Below, one piece after another: positions 25,001 to 37,500 of a DNA stretch of 64,000 bases. The stretch is from Anisakis pegreffii (taxonomy: Eukaryota > Nematoda > Chromadorea > Rhabditida > Anisakidae). The notes below the pieces were generated by a model. The model was not told the DNA's origin. It was given only the letters and a program-made list of their open reading frames with translations, and made no database searches. The position numbers and the translations under genes were made by a program. Where the stretch lies: NCBI GenBank assembly GCA_035041965.1, contig JAPYMA010000094.1, positions 51,193-115,192 on the forward strand, in the 5' to 3' direction. Positions within the stretch are counted from its first letter, which is position 1; each line of letters begins with the position of its first letter.

Positions 25001-28000
25001 TAACCAAATGGTCGTAAATAAGGCATCTGCGGATGAAATGAAAAGGATCGCCAATCGAATAACCACTGGACTTGGGCACAGGTGTGGATTTGTGGTGTGT
25101 TGACGTACATTGTTTGAATGAAGAAGTTTGAAGAATGAGTTAATTGCAGTGTTCGTTTCGCGGATACGTTACTTTATTCGATATTGACGTGTCGTCATAT
25201 GAATGCTGAAGCGAAATTCGATTATTTCAACGAATTGATCAATATGGTTGATGAGTCACGAGAGAGAATCCATCTTATTTTACCACTTTTGGCTTGGTTC
25301 GTTGATTTTACCACCTTTCATTTCGTTCTTAATCGTTAACTTATTTAATTTGTTTTGCTGATTTTAGTACTTTTAATTTGTTTCGTTTATTTTTTCGCTT
25401 TCAACTTGGTTTTTATCTATTTATATTTCATTGCATTAGTTTTTGTTTCGTAAAGGCTTCGAATTCATCAAATAAGTGAACAAATAAGTATTCAACAAAA
25501 GAAATTAGCATTTTTGTTGCAGTTGTGAATCCTTACAAGAACGTTTGAAAATATTTTTTCGTTGTGCTTCAATTGGTTATAAGGATATATACGAATTGGA
25601 TATTCGGATGCTCTCCAGATTGCTGCTGAATCCGATGTTCGGTGCGTTCTCTTTCAAACTTTTTTTGCGAACGGTGAATTGAGGTCGTGTTTTCAGAAGG
25701 ATTTTCGAATCAATGAATATGTGGCCTATTCGGCTGGTGTGAAGTATTTGTATCTCATCCATTTGTTTCAAAATTTCGATTATTGTGTATCAAATTAGTT
25801 AGCGAACAGTCGTTGAGCGAGTAACTTCAAGCGGAATTTCTTTCTTCAAATGTTGCAATTCGATTGTTCAATAAATGAAACTCACAAATGTTGAGGGAAA
25901 GTTTTATTTTAAGAATTTCATTCATCGAAAGCACTCTCGGAGAACGCCACATTCGATCGTATGTCAAAAGTGCTGAAAAGCTATTCAATAGCGCCTGAAG
26001 TCACCTGGAAGTGTATTATGAATTGGTGGAAACTTAAACGAACCTCAGATAGTGGTTATTATATAGCAGCGAATGAAGTTGCAATGCAAAAGTAAGCGGT
26101 TCGAGTTGATCATAGCTGTTTGAATGAAGGAATGTCTCAAATATCATTATAGAAGTTGCAACTTGTTCGAGTGGTATACGTGAGTAACTGTAATGTACTT
26201 TTGAATTGTTTATCAGGACTGCAATGCCAATTTTCGGATTTATTACTTCATATGAGTGATTGAATAAATTTTTAGTTGGCTGAAATCACAGTATGACACG
26301 CTGTTCGCTCCGAAAAACTCCTCATCCACATCGTATTATGATGGCGATATGTCATTGCAAAAGTTCATCAGTTTCATTAATAAAGAGGTAATTCGTTGAA
26401 TCTGTGGACTTCTTTTTTTGGAATTTGATATTTAAAGTGGGTGTTTGTTGTGATGTGAGCATAGCCATATTACTGAAAAGTTTCAGGACGCAGAAAAGGT
26501 GCATTTATTTTTGAAGCTCTATGGCTTTCCGGAAGAATTTGACTATGAGCAGTATGTTCCGCGTTTATTGGAAATTTATTTGCATAATCAAGATTGGACA
26601 TCTTTAATGAGTTTTCTTCATATGTTGTAAGTTGGATTTTTGTTATCCGATATTAATGTTAACATTTGTTCATATTTTTCGGATTTATTTCGATAGAATA
26701 GTCATTATCATTGATGTGGATTATTTTTGGGTGTTTGTGTATTTTTTGGCGTTTTCATTTATTTGTTAATTGGTCCATTTACATCAGATCAAATCGTTAT
26801 GCTGCTGCTAACATTGTTCAGCCATTCACTGTGAAGTGTTAATATGTGTATTTGATTTTGAGGTCGTCTTCATCTAGTCAAAATAAAGCATGTTTGAAGA
26901 ATTATCATGTATTGCAAATATTACGAAGGCACGTCGCCGATCATTCCGACATAAATTCGTCAATTGAATTCGCGTACGATGTGCGACGATTGTTTCCCGA
27001 CGGTTCGTCAAGAATTGCATTCGTTACGGAATTTAGTGTTGTGCGGTATTGATGGAAACAATAAGCGTTGCAATGATGCAAACACAATAGGCGCTCATAC
27101 AACATAACAGTTTCAGCGATATTCCAAAAAGAGAATTTCTATCACTCGATAGTGGCAATACAGAGTTTATTCGCGGCGTGTTTGGAAATACCGAAACTTC
27201 AAATTGAAACGATAACGCAAAGTATGGATTTGTTGAGGACGATCATCAAATTGGATCTGTTCGATTTACAACGCGAAGAAACAATATCGGATCAATTTGT
27301 TCGCGTTGTTCTAATTAGGTATTGTTGTATTTCATTGGCGTTGCTAAAACTATATTTTCATATAGGTGCTATTCGTTATCACATGTAACACATTTCCTTC
27401 AATCCATCTCCAATCGTTCTCTTAAGTTCAAACTAATGAGTTTCGGATAGTCTTGGAAATAAAAGTCCTGGAGTGTGTGTTCAAAAGAAGAAAGGACAGA
27501 TAACGTTGAATGTCAGTGTTTTCTGTAAAATCAGTTATGAATTTTTTTCGTCATTGTTACTGAGCGAGAAACTAGTGCTCACTTATGTACATGGTTTGGT
27601 TTGTGATCGATTTGATATATTCGGTGTTGTTGGTGTCGGTTTTGAAATCAGAATTGATAATGTAAAGTTGGAAACGGCTTGATTCGTGTTTAATTTAAAG
27701 AATGAATTGGAATGAAGCAGTTAATACGTGGATGAAGTTTCAATCGTCGTTGGATTGCTCCAATGGAATTGTACGCTTATTGAAATATGCTTATCGTGGC
27801 AATAATCTCAATGGAGTCCAATTTGGTATGGAGATTTTCGAGAAGTTTTATGAATCGTATTGTAAAATAATTGAGGCGATTCATCAGTCATACGTAAAAA
27901 GTGGACTTAAAAAGCATTGTTCTGATTCATTCGAAAAATTTTTTCACATTTCATGAAATATTTTGGAACATTAGCGATAAACGACTATTGTAGAGTTGTT

Positions 28001-29307
28001 AGTGGTCAGTCAATAAATTGTTTTAGTCTTACATAAAGCGAAAACGTTCATGCTGGAATCGAGGGTGAATGCTGTGCACGCGGCGACATTGGTCTCGTTG
28101 GGAATGTTAGATGAGGCTGAGGAAATTTTTAAGGTTAGTTGTGCGTATCTGAGGCATCTTAGTGAAATTATAGCGATGCGTATTATTTGAATCCATTGCA
28201 TTAGCAAAAAATATTATTTGAAAGATAGAAGATGGAGAATATTGTGCCGTTTAAGAATATAAATATAAATTCAGGCGGGTATAACGTCGATCGAAGCAAT
28301 TGCTGCACTTCGTTTGATCAATGCTCTTAATTTTCGAAAGGTTTACTCGCTTAATATCGTTTTTATCTTTTTCATTTCTCTTTTTGGTATTATCAGTATT
28401 ATCTGATTGCGTTTATTCGATGTTATCATTAATATATTAATATTCATATTTTATTGATAATACTTATTTTTAACATTTTACTATTAATATTTTTTAATAC
28501 TTTATTCGATATTAATATTTTACTATAAAATGATAGGTGAAGTTAATTTTTTGTTTTCAGCCAGACAGTGAATTTAATGTGAATTTCTCGAAGTTGTGTT
28601 TGCAATATGTTAATTTCTCAAAGAGATCAGATTGCGAGACACTTCACTCGGAATGTATGAAAGCATGTGGTATGTGCGAGATTATGTATTTTTTAAAAAT
28701 AGTTTTCGTTTTTACGTGCGTTACTAAATAAGCATAAATATTATTGTTTAGAATCACAGAGACTTGGTACCGTAGCGCTGAGAATTTATTCATTATTCAA
28801 GCAGTACAATCAGTCATTGGCTGTTGATCAAATGCAACGTGTGAAAAATTTGGTTGATGAACATCACGCGCTATCAACGTAAGAAAGTTTGCTATTTCAT
28901 TGAATTTATTCGAAGGTATTTGTTAAATAAGTTTGATTTACAATTTTTGGCCTTGAATCGGATCTATGCGATCAGCAGATTCTTTTTTTCTGTTCTACTT
29001 CAAAATAGTATTTTAATTTGGATGATTTCAAAAAATAATCCATAGTTTGAAATAATTTGATGATTGATGAATATCTTTCCGACATCTTTGCGCAGTTGAT
29101 CGCAGTCAGTAACTTATTATGCGCATCTTCACTTAATTTGCATTTTCATTTTTGTTTGTTCGTTTAAGCAAATGGATATATCTACCGAACGGACTGATCA
29201 ATTTGAGTAAAACTGATGAATTCAAAGAATTTGAATCGGGAAGAGATGATTTTGTAAGAGATTTCACTGAAGAACAACAGAAAAGTAACTCGTTAAACGT
29301 GTCCTGA
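22035..29307 (+). CDS. mma-1: LRPPRC-like pentatricopeptide-repeat protein of mitochondria, about 1009 aa
   Basis: Twenty-four in-phase exons: 22035..22229, 22497..22620, 23255..23438, 23637..23754, 23957..24058, 24161..24319, 24514..24667, 24970..25081, 25150..25296, 25523..25636, 25697..25736, 25832..25889, 25932..26091, 26154..26180, 26276..26387, 26487..26626, 26863..27035, 27117..27318, 27701..27861, 28027..28133, 28275..28340, 28561..28669, 28752..28878, 29169..29307. The first exon is Arg/Ser/Lys-rich with almost no acids, a mitochondrial presequence. PPR helices are plain, e.g. LQPNEKTFNALITRLSYDGD and KIDAFVNAALIYCFAMQGNY, and NMWPIRL followed by FFLQML matches the human PIRDVLKQLI region. 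LRPPRC, with SLIRP, stabilises mitochondrial mRNAs, and its worm ortholog is MMA-1. Exons 10-12, 17 and 19 use weaker splice sites and may be a few residues off. A 27-nt micro-exon (26154..26180) is needed for phase. Confidence 0.9.
24776..24850. repeat. AAT microsatellite in an mma-1 intron
   Basis: Runs of AATAAT inside the intron between 24668 and 24969, similar to the cluster near 14.5 kb. Confidence 0.85.
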
Positions 29308-31260
29308 TGATACGAGTTATGCATTGAAACCGCGGTGCCAGTATATTGCTCAAGTACCTGCTCAAGGTTTTCTGATCTAAGAGATTTGTTTTATGGATAT
29401 TTATATGGCAGTCCATTTCAACTGTGTTCAAGCTATCACATTCAGAGTGAGTACGACGTGAACGACTTGCCGTATTCATTATTGTTATCATCATTCCGTC
29501 CCTTTAAATCATAAGTTATGCATAAATCAATCCTAAATTCATTCGGTTCCAACCGAAAATCACCTCAAACACGATCTCGAATCTCATTGTCAGTTCTGCT
29601 TAAGAGTGGAGGCAATGTTGGAAGATGTATGATTTTATAATAGCGATGGCATTCGACCGATGGTCGATCGGAAGAATCCGGTAAATTTCGGTTGGAATTT
29701 CGACCGAACAATTCTGGTAGTCGGTCGGAATTCCGGTTGTCGGAATGTTGAAAAGTCAGGTCGATCGTATTACTATCGAAATGAAGATACCATCACTAAA
29801 TATAGTGTTATATTTATAGTTTATGATGGTTTATAGTTTATTTGAAACAACAATAGATTATTACAATGTATAACTATACATAACAATGATATATATGTAT
29901 AAAGGCAGTGATCCAACGTCCAGTTCTCAGAAACGAAATGAAGCAAATTCAGTTAAATGTACATAGCGAATTCATGTTTGCGCTCAAATTTGGATTTTAG
30001 CGCTATTGGGATGAAATCTAAGCAAACAATGAAGAAAGTAAAGAATTCGATTATTTACATTATTGTTACATTGACAATTGGACACATTGAAAACAATTAT
30101 TAACAGTAACACTCTATCAATTTTAACGTCATTATTACACTTAATTACCACAAAATTTTACTTAAATCTTCTTGGAATCACTTAAAAAGTATTTGCGTTT
30201 AGATTACATTAATCTCATCAATGAGTTAATTAACGACGAGAAAGTTTTCACAATAAAATACGTAATATGTGCAATTTTAATAATATATAAATAGGCACAA
30301 TCATTTTTGATTACTGCTGACAAGATTGATTCTCAAAATCGCACCTTTGCATTCCTTTCGTTGAAACTTATCCGAAATTTTTAATTGAAATTCCTTAAAT
30401 AACCACCGATAGAATTCTCTAAGTAAGAAAAAAAAAACACCAGATAGACCAGTTCTGCCAACAGTAGTCGAAATTGTTTTCAACAATAACATTTGAGAGA
30501 ATGAAATACAAATAAATAAATAAATGAGATAGATAAAAACTGCTCTGAGACCGTTGAATGATGAGGAAAACCAGACGGATTAATCCGTAAATTAATAATT
30601 ACGGAGATTATTAATTCAAATAACAATCAGAAATCGTATCGTTCAATTGCTGAATTGTGCTGACTGAATCGTCCACTTGATTCGTCATCGTTCTCAATAA
30701 ATAACCAAATATCAGTTGCAATTGAAGATATTTTTCATCTGACAGATGGAATAGAATAGAAATATCTGACAGATAATTTTGTTGCTGATGATTACAATCG
30801 GTTTAATGACAAACGATCTGTATGTTGTAGTAGTACCAAGCCACGCTGCACTACTCCTCGATACCTGTAATTTGAGTTTAATTGAAGAATTCGTCAATCC
30901 ATTTCATAATTCAACTTCAGTTGAACTTGGAATATACAAACACATTCTCTGCGTACTGCTAGTGAATCCAAATATATTCTTTAACATTTTCATATCATCC
31001 TCTGACTGTGAGCTTCGGCTCTTATTAAGTATTTCAGGTTCCATGGAAAACGGCAAATAGAATGAATAATTCTTATACAATTCTTATATAGTTCTTCCAT
31101 GTATACGCGTAGTTTCTCCAATAATATCAACGTTATGAAGTTCACGACCCATTTGAATATTTCAGAAAGTAATAAATAATCTTTACGAATGATTTGAACA
31201 ACTTACGATAAGCTTTTCGCTAAGAATTCATCCTTCCATTGATGATTCGTTTTGGATCTT
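29308..31260. other. Intergenic region between mma-1 and the PHD gene (tail to tail)
   Basis: No supported gene. 29641..29770 is unusually rich in CGGTCGG/TTCGACCG words in inverted orientation. A minus-strand frame around 30915..31060 (about 50 codons, KSRSSQSEDDMKML) reads like protein but cannot be joined in phase. I looked here for a bromodomain exon and found none. Confidence 0.45.
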
Positions 31261-34200
31261 TCATATTTTCTCGTCGCTTTCTTTCAGTCGTTTACATTTC
31301 GGACAAAAGTATTCATCTGCCCGGATCGCATCCCTGAAAAACGGTCAGTTTGAACTCCTAACGAGAAAGCAGATGCTTTGCACATTTGGGGTTTTTTTCG
31401 GATTCAATGAGTTTATAAGTTGCTTCTGAACGATTAATTAGCGAAACATCAATGTGGTCAAAAAAATGAAACATACATTTCTGTGATTCCAATACATGCC
31501 GGATGGAACCAGTCATTACAGCCGTCACATCCTACATAAAACTGTCTGCGATCGTATGGTTTCTGACAGACACAATATAGTCTCTGCAATAAAATTAACG
31601 ATAACGACACAATAAAGTGTTTTTCGGATTAATATTTGCAAAAACAATGATCTAATAATCATTAATAGTATAACGTCGAGGTTGATAAACACTAGCAGTC
31701 ATCAAACGATTTATTCATTGGAAAGAATACGTCAAAATGTTGCTATATCGGTACCTTATTGTATTTCCTCTTCTTGCTCTTCGTCGCACTTTTGGATTTT
31801 GATCTGGTCGGTGGTGTATCATCGATATCCAGTGGTTCGTCGACGAGCGATAGCCAGTTATCAACTGTTATTTGGTGATCACTCAAACTGATCGACGGCA
31901 GTGAGTGACGGGTACGTTTCGCAATGGGTTCACTCTCGGAATCTGTTCCGCACTCTGATTCCATCTCTTCATCCAAATCGCACTGTACACTGATCGTTCT
32001 CGAAGAAACTCTCGACTGTGGCTGTTCTATTTCAGCAACGTGCTCACATGAACGACCATCGGAATCCGATCGACATGAGTTAAGCGGCTGTAAAGCGATA
32101 AAGTGGAAATCTTATACAATCTACCACACTAATCATCTTATGCATTTTCAGTGATAGGACGAATTTCAGTTGAATTTCGCTATTGTTGCGCAGAATTCAA
32201 CCATTAAAAGCAAACACCTACAAATAATCAACAATTCTCAACGCATCTGAATCGTGAGCGAGAAGAAATATCACTAGAATCATTTGAATGTCTTTTAATA
32301 GCATGATTCGAATAGATTCTTTTAGCTTTTTCGAGTTCGATTTCAGTATTTTAAACAAACAACGCAAATGAAATGAATCAATGAGAATATTGTGAATTAA
32401 GAGATTTGAGTGTAAAATTTACAGATGAATCGAAATTATCCGTCGATTTGTCGTTGAAATCGCCGACTGTGAAAATTATTTTGCGATTGGGAACCAAATT
32501 GGACGGCGATGGTAACGACGAGTAGTCAGATTTTATAGATGAGAAGCGAGTTCTCCTTGCAACTGGTTCTTCCTCATTTCGTTTTTCAGTTTCCTCATCA
32601 GTGTTATTTTTCATCTCAACAATCGAATGGTTCGATTGTTCATCATCACGATACTCTACTGTATCGCCGCCGACAGACAGTGCTGATACGATAGCATCGT
32701 TACTGTACGAACATGGCGTTGGCAAGTCAGCCGAACGAGGCGTAATACTACGGTCTATCTGAAAATCATGACTGCGTTACCAATGTGGAACGAAAAGGCT
32801 CAATCTCGTTGGTCTACGGTCTATAGTCTGTCTCACTGAGAAGTTGAAATAACAACGATATTTTAGATCAACTTGTTAGATCGATTTTAAAATTTGATTC
32901 CAAAGCTGAATGAATATCTCTCTTATATTTCAACAAACACAAACAAACGCAGTGGTAATCAAGAACGCTCATTCCGATGATAAAGCATGAATCGCTACTA
33001 AGTTGAGGTAGTGAATCGCTTGTGAGAGCTTCAAAATTGTTCAGCAATTAAATGGAATTGCTCATTCCGATATACAGAATGTGAACGACCACATGCAAAC
33101 CCCAAAGAAAGCAGTAGTTTTCGATTAATGACATACTTCTGAATGGTCATGACCACCACGATGATGTGTTAAATTGGTGCGTTGCGATGTTGTTTCACAT
33201 CGATGCCAACAAAATTCACTTGGATCAACGCATCCCTCATCTTTGTTTACTGCTTCATTTCTCAGTGCAGTTATCTCGTCACTGACTGAAGATCATTAAA
33301 TAGATTCCATCTCATTCAACAACAATAATTTTACAACTATAAGAAGACTGTGTCACTTCTTAAGAATCGATGTAAATGTTCATAAGAAAGAATAAATCAA
33401 TCCGGAATAATCTAAAATTTTTGAGTGCAATGAAGCATAACAAATGGAATGACAACAGCAAATTGAAAGCTGTATGAAGGAAAGGGTGATGCATGTATAA
33501 TGAACATAGAAACATTTCAAACGTTTAACAATTGCGATGTTTACAGTAAGAAAAGTACAAATTGGAAAAGGATGACAGTACGCGCATTAATCTAATTAAT
33601 TATTAGACTGCTTTTGATCTACGTGGTACTTTCAACGGATATATATTTCACTGATGACCTGTTATGGCGTATTACAGTCAAGATTTTGAGTATGATATAC
33701 ATATATCACAAAAAATTGGATTTTTCAGATACGGTGCGATTTTGGCAATAAACTTAAGCAGTTTGCAAGTTGCGGGGTCACACTGATTTCTTATTGTGGT
33801 TTCTTGAAGCAACGAAATGCTTTTTCGCTTGTTGGATGGTATGAATGAGATGTGGCATTATTGAATGATGATGATGATATCAATATATAAGTGATATAAA
33901 TCCATTAGAATTAATATATTCACAAAGATACGGATATCATTTTTTTCTGAATAATAATGCTGTTCCGATGAACTCACCCTGTTTTGTTGGCCGTGAATTT
34001 TCATCGTTCGACGATTGCATTTGTCTATCGACATTGTCAACTTTCAAAAGCTTTCTGTCCTCATCAAGACAAGGCAATTTGATATTGTTGAGTTCGAGAA
34101 GCCAGCCGAATTTTCGCCAGTCATCATCTTCAGACTCAAAAGTCGGTAAGAAGTCCTCGGTACTACACGAACTCAAACTTCGCGATATCAACGACGCACT

Positions 34201-34275
34201 TGACGGGTTGTGAGTCAGCGCAAAATTGTTCAATTTCGACTGATTCAACGTTTTCATTTCGTCGCTCAAAGTCAT
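31261..34275 (-). CDS. PHD-finger protein of BPTF/NURF301 type, about 431 aa
   Basis: Six in-phase exons: 33978..34275, 33137..33285, 32423..32758, 31755..32087, 31477..31583, 31261..31333. The first 370 residues are acidic and Ser-rich, with basic patches (VARRTRFSS, IAKRTRHSL, KSATKSKKRKYNK) that look like nuclear localisation signals. The C-terminus is one PHD finger: RLYCVCQKPYD, FYVGCDGCNDWFH, then DEYFCPKCKR. The zinc ligands are complete. The four aromatic-cage positions known for BPTF (Tyr, Tyr, Tyr, Trp) are all kept at identical spacing, so trimethyl-H3K4 binding is predicted. BPTF and worm NURF-1 have a bromodomain next; here a TGA follows SDEKI directly and no bromodomain exon was found. 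TTTTCAG at 34325..34331 could be a trans-splice or cis acceptor before the ATG. Confidence 0.82.
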
Positions 34276-34320
34276 AGCACTTCTGAGTGAATGGCTGATT
34301 TGTAGTGTTCTCACACACGC

Positions 34321-34589
34321 TTAGTCTGAAAATTTCAAACCTTTGTTTTCAGTGCAAAAATTGATGACCATTGTTTCAGTGTCGATCACACGTCGCTCGC
34401 AATCAATTAACGGAAATTCTGTTAAAACATCATGCGTATCGAACACGGTCGATTGAAAATGTCCCGTTTCCAAACAAACATACCACAGTTTATGAGCACT
34501 AATTGATTCAATAAAACTTAAAATTAGACACGAAATTAGATTATTCAAATCGTTTGCTATGCAAACACACTCTTGAACACAGAAATCAT
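34321..34589 (-). CDS. Candidate upstream exon in frame with the PHD gene
   Basis: Open from an acceptor-like CAAGAG near 34590 to TAA at 34321..34323, with no ATG until near its end. It encodes SCLILSFIES, HKLWYVCLETGHF, DTHDVLTEFPLI and ETMVINFCTENK. It is in the same frame as the PHD gene's first exon, with only that TAA between. Skipping the stop by splicing would need a 21-nt intron. It may be the last exon of an upstream gene, a misassembled or polymorphic stop, or a real N-terminal extension. A further coding-like minus segment (DEEKRRVVNDELVV, about 34851..34965) lies upstream. Confidence 0.33.
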
Positions 34590-34599
34590 TCCATATGCA

Positions 34600-37500
34600 A
34601 AAATATTCGCCATGTTTACGCGTGTGAATTTTAGCATTTCAAAATGCATTCGAATTATATGAAAATATTCGAATTTATTATCATTTTGCTATGAAATCGT
34701 TCGGAGATTTTGCAATCAAACGGTGAAATAAATTATGACATTGCGAGATTTTCATTGAAGCATTTCGAATACTACTCAATTGAAATAAGCAAAAGCGATC
34801 TTATCGTTACGAAACCTTAAAATGCTATTTGGTCAATATCGCATGCTGCGATCAAATTATCGACGCGATGACCTCGCTCGATAGAATTTCTTATTTGTGT
34901 TCACGACAACGACAAGCTCGTCGTTCACTACCCTACGCTTCTCCTCATCTAATATCCTCCGATACCGGTTTGTTTATCCGCTCAAACCGACCGATCGTTC
35001 ATGTAAACAACTAGGTGTGGTCAATGATGCCATCGTGAATCCATTATGAACGTGTTATCCCGTTCACTGTTTACTATCGAACAATTCACATAGATGTGTT
35101 AAAACTAATGGCAATTTGTAGTGAGGCACATGAGTTGAAAACAGACGATTTCACATAATGAAGGATGTTTCAATGATGAAGCATACAGAATCATACTCTA
35201 TTTTAAAGGCACTCAAATAAAAATGAATAGTACTATTGTTCCATGAATAGGTCTGTAGTGAAATGAATCGAAATCGCTCGGCAAACCATCATTTACTCAT
35301 TTCACTAGCAGTTTTCAGGGTGAGCTATTGGAAGCAAAGAACAAGTTTGCAAGGATTTACTAGGTGAGAAACACCTTGACTAACCAAACCGAACGTAATG
35401 AAGCGTATTATTTGATAAGAATATGTTCTGTGTGAAATCAAACACTACAGTTGCGAAATTACTTCAATGCTGCATAGAATATCGTTAAAAACGTTTGAAG
35501 ATTCGGAATCAGCAAAAAATTTTAATGAGAACAATATTACGTACTGAATGAAGGCGACCAATTAACGCAATAAGAAGTACCATTCATTTGGGATTTAAAC
35601 AGCGAACACAATAACACAAGCATTCTGATGAGGGAGCATCAGAGCACGTTGAACTGTTTCCACCAAAAGCACTACGACTACTGAATTTCATATTCAAGCA
35701 GACGCGATCAGTACGGAGGGAGGGGGTTCACCAGGAATGGGGAGGGGTTTATCAAAGAACGCTCAATATACGTCATTCTGATCAACGCCGCATTTGATTC
35801 TTATAAATCGCATAAATATTATTCCCCTTTACTATACGCTTTCTTGTCTAATCCTCTGCATCCCAATTGTAAATGTTTGTTCTTCGCTGTAAACGGCACA
35901 TTATCCCTTTTCTATATGCATTCACGGCACTTCTCTGCAAGCGATCACAACCCATTTACAACCAAATTCAAATCGAACCAACAACGAGGTCGGTCATTCA
36001 TTTGACCATCCAGTCGCAAATTCCCATCGGTCATATGACGTGAGCTATATACTCTACGCATTTTTGTTATATTACAAATGAATCATTTTCGAGAGAGAGG
36101 CCGATCTCAGTAAATGAATAAATAAATGAACAAATGCTTGAGGGTCATCGATTAGAAGAAGAGTGACCAGCGAATGTCATTGCCAAACAATCGTACATGT
36201 AACAGTGCACATTATGAAATGACATCATTCAAATGACCTATGAAAATGACGTCACTTCAAACTTTCATGTGAATACTGATTTGTTTCGTTGGACCAGTGT
36301 TACCGTTTCCGTAAACACATGTAAAATGGCATACAAACGATTGAAAGGACGCAAACGAAGTGGCCCATGAAATCTGTTTTCATTGATTTGGAATACGTAA
36401 TCAGATCACTTCATTCATTCGTCTAGACAAATGACTCAGTTTATGAGCGATCACTTGAATCCACCTGTTTATGAACATGATTCAACATCGCGATTATGTT
36501 GATACAAAACGCAGGTGATAATCATATCACCCAGAATTTTATCAATCAACAACATTCATAACTGTCGGCAATTGTCATAACTGGTGTTCGTCGGGATTCC
36601 TCGACGATTTTATTCTTCGACTTTTCTGTCAGAGAACCCTATCTCCCACGACCAAAAAGTTACTCCTCGAAAAACACTAGTCGTTATAATTAGCTCGATC
36701 GAGTGATTCTAATTCAAGCTCAACCAAATCATACTTTCAAGCGTTCATCGCTCTTCAGATCTTCATGGCTATCAACTGTTGAAATATTCATCGCTGCATG
36801 CAAACAATGAGTAGCAGCAAAACAACTCGAAAATAATTATGTCACCAGGTGTATTTCACACAATCATTCTAACATGTGCATAACAATGAAAGATAATGCC
36901 ATTCTCGAATTCTCGCCCTCTCTCGAGCTCTACAACACTGAAATAGCATTGACCATTACTATTCTCTCATTCCCTCCCTTACTGTATCGATCTGTCAGTC
37001 GAAAAGCACTCATTCGCTCAAGATCACTTGATCCGAATGCGATAACTCAAAGATCGTTCAATAATCAAAGAACACACAACTATTCAAATGATTCGCACGA
37101 TGTGTAAACACCCTTGCAGAGTTGCTTAGGCATTGATCATTTGTTCTATTTTCCCATGTTCTTACAACCGTGCAGAAACAATCGCAATACATAATTAGAA
37201 CAGTCTGATGTTGATGATTCACAATTGCAACGATGTGTTTGAAAAAATGCGAAGAATGTTTTATTGTGAAATATTTCATCAGCAGTTTAAAACAGAATGA
37301 CATTAATCCAACATAATGCACGTTACAGTTTCATGACATGTGACCATTGAATTATCTTATCAAACAAGCACCGCATTATTTGAATGTCATGTCCATTGAT
37401 AACGAGAATTTAGGAATTCATTTTCTTCAGTATTCTTTAATTACTCATGAATATTTTCAGGAAATAGCAATGAATTTAAGGCCATGATGGGTCAAAATTT

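Noticed and set aside
30779..31060. 93-codon plus-strand ORF downstream of the PHD gene, and the antisense segment as a possible bromodomain exon
   Set aside because: Neither strand shows bromodomain motifs, and no in-phase splice links it to the PHD exons.
34312..34332. 21-nt intron that would join the upstream frame to the PHD gene
   Set aside because: It is far below the size of any intron in the other genes here; kept only as a question in the findings.
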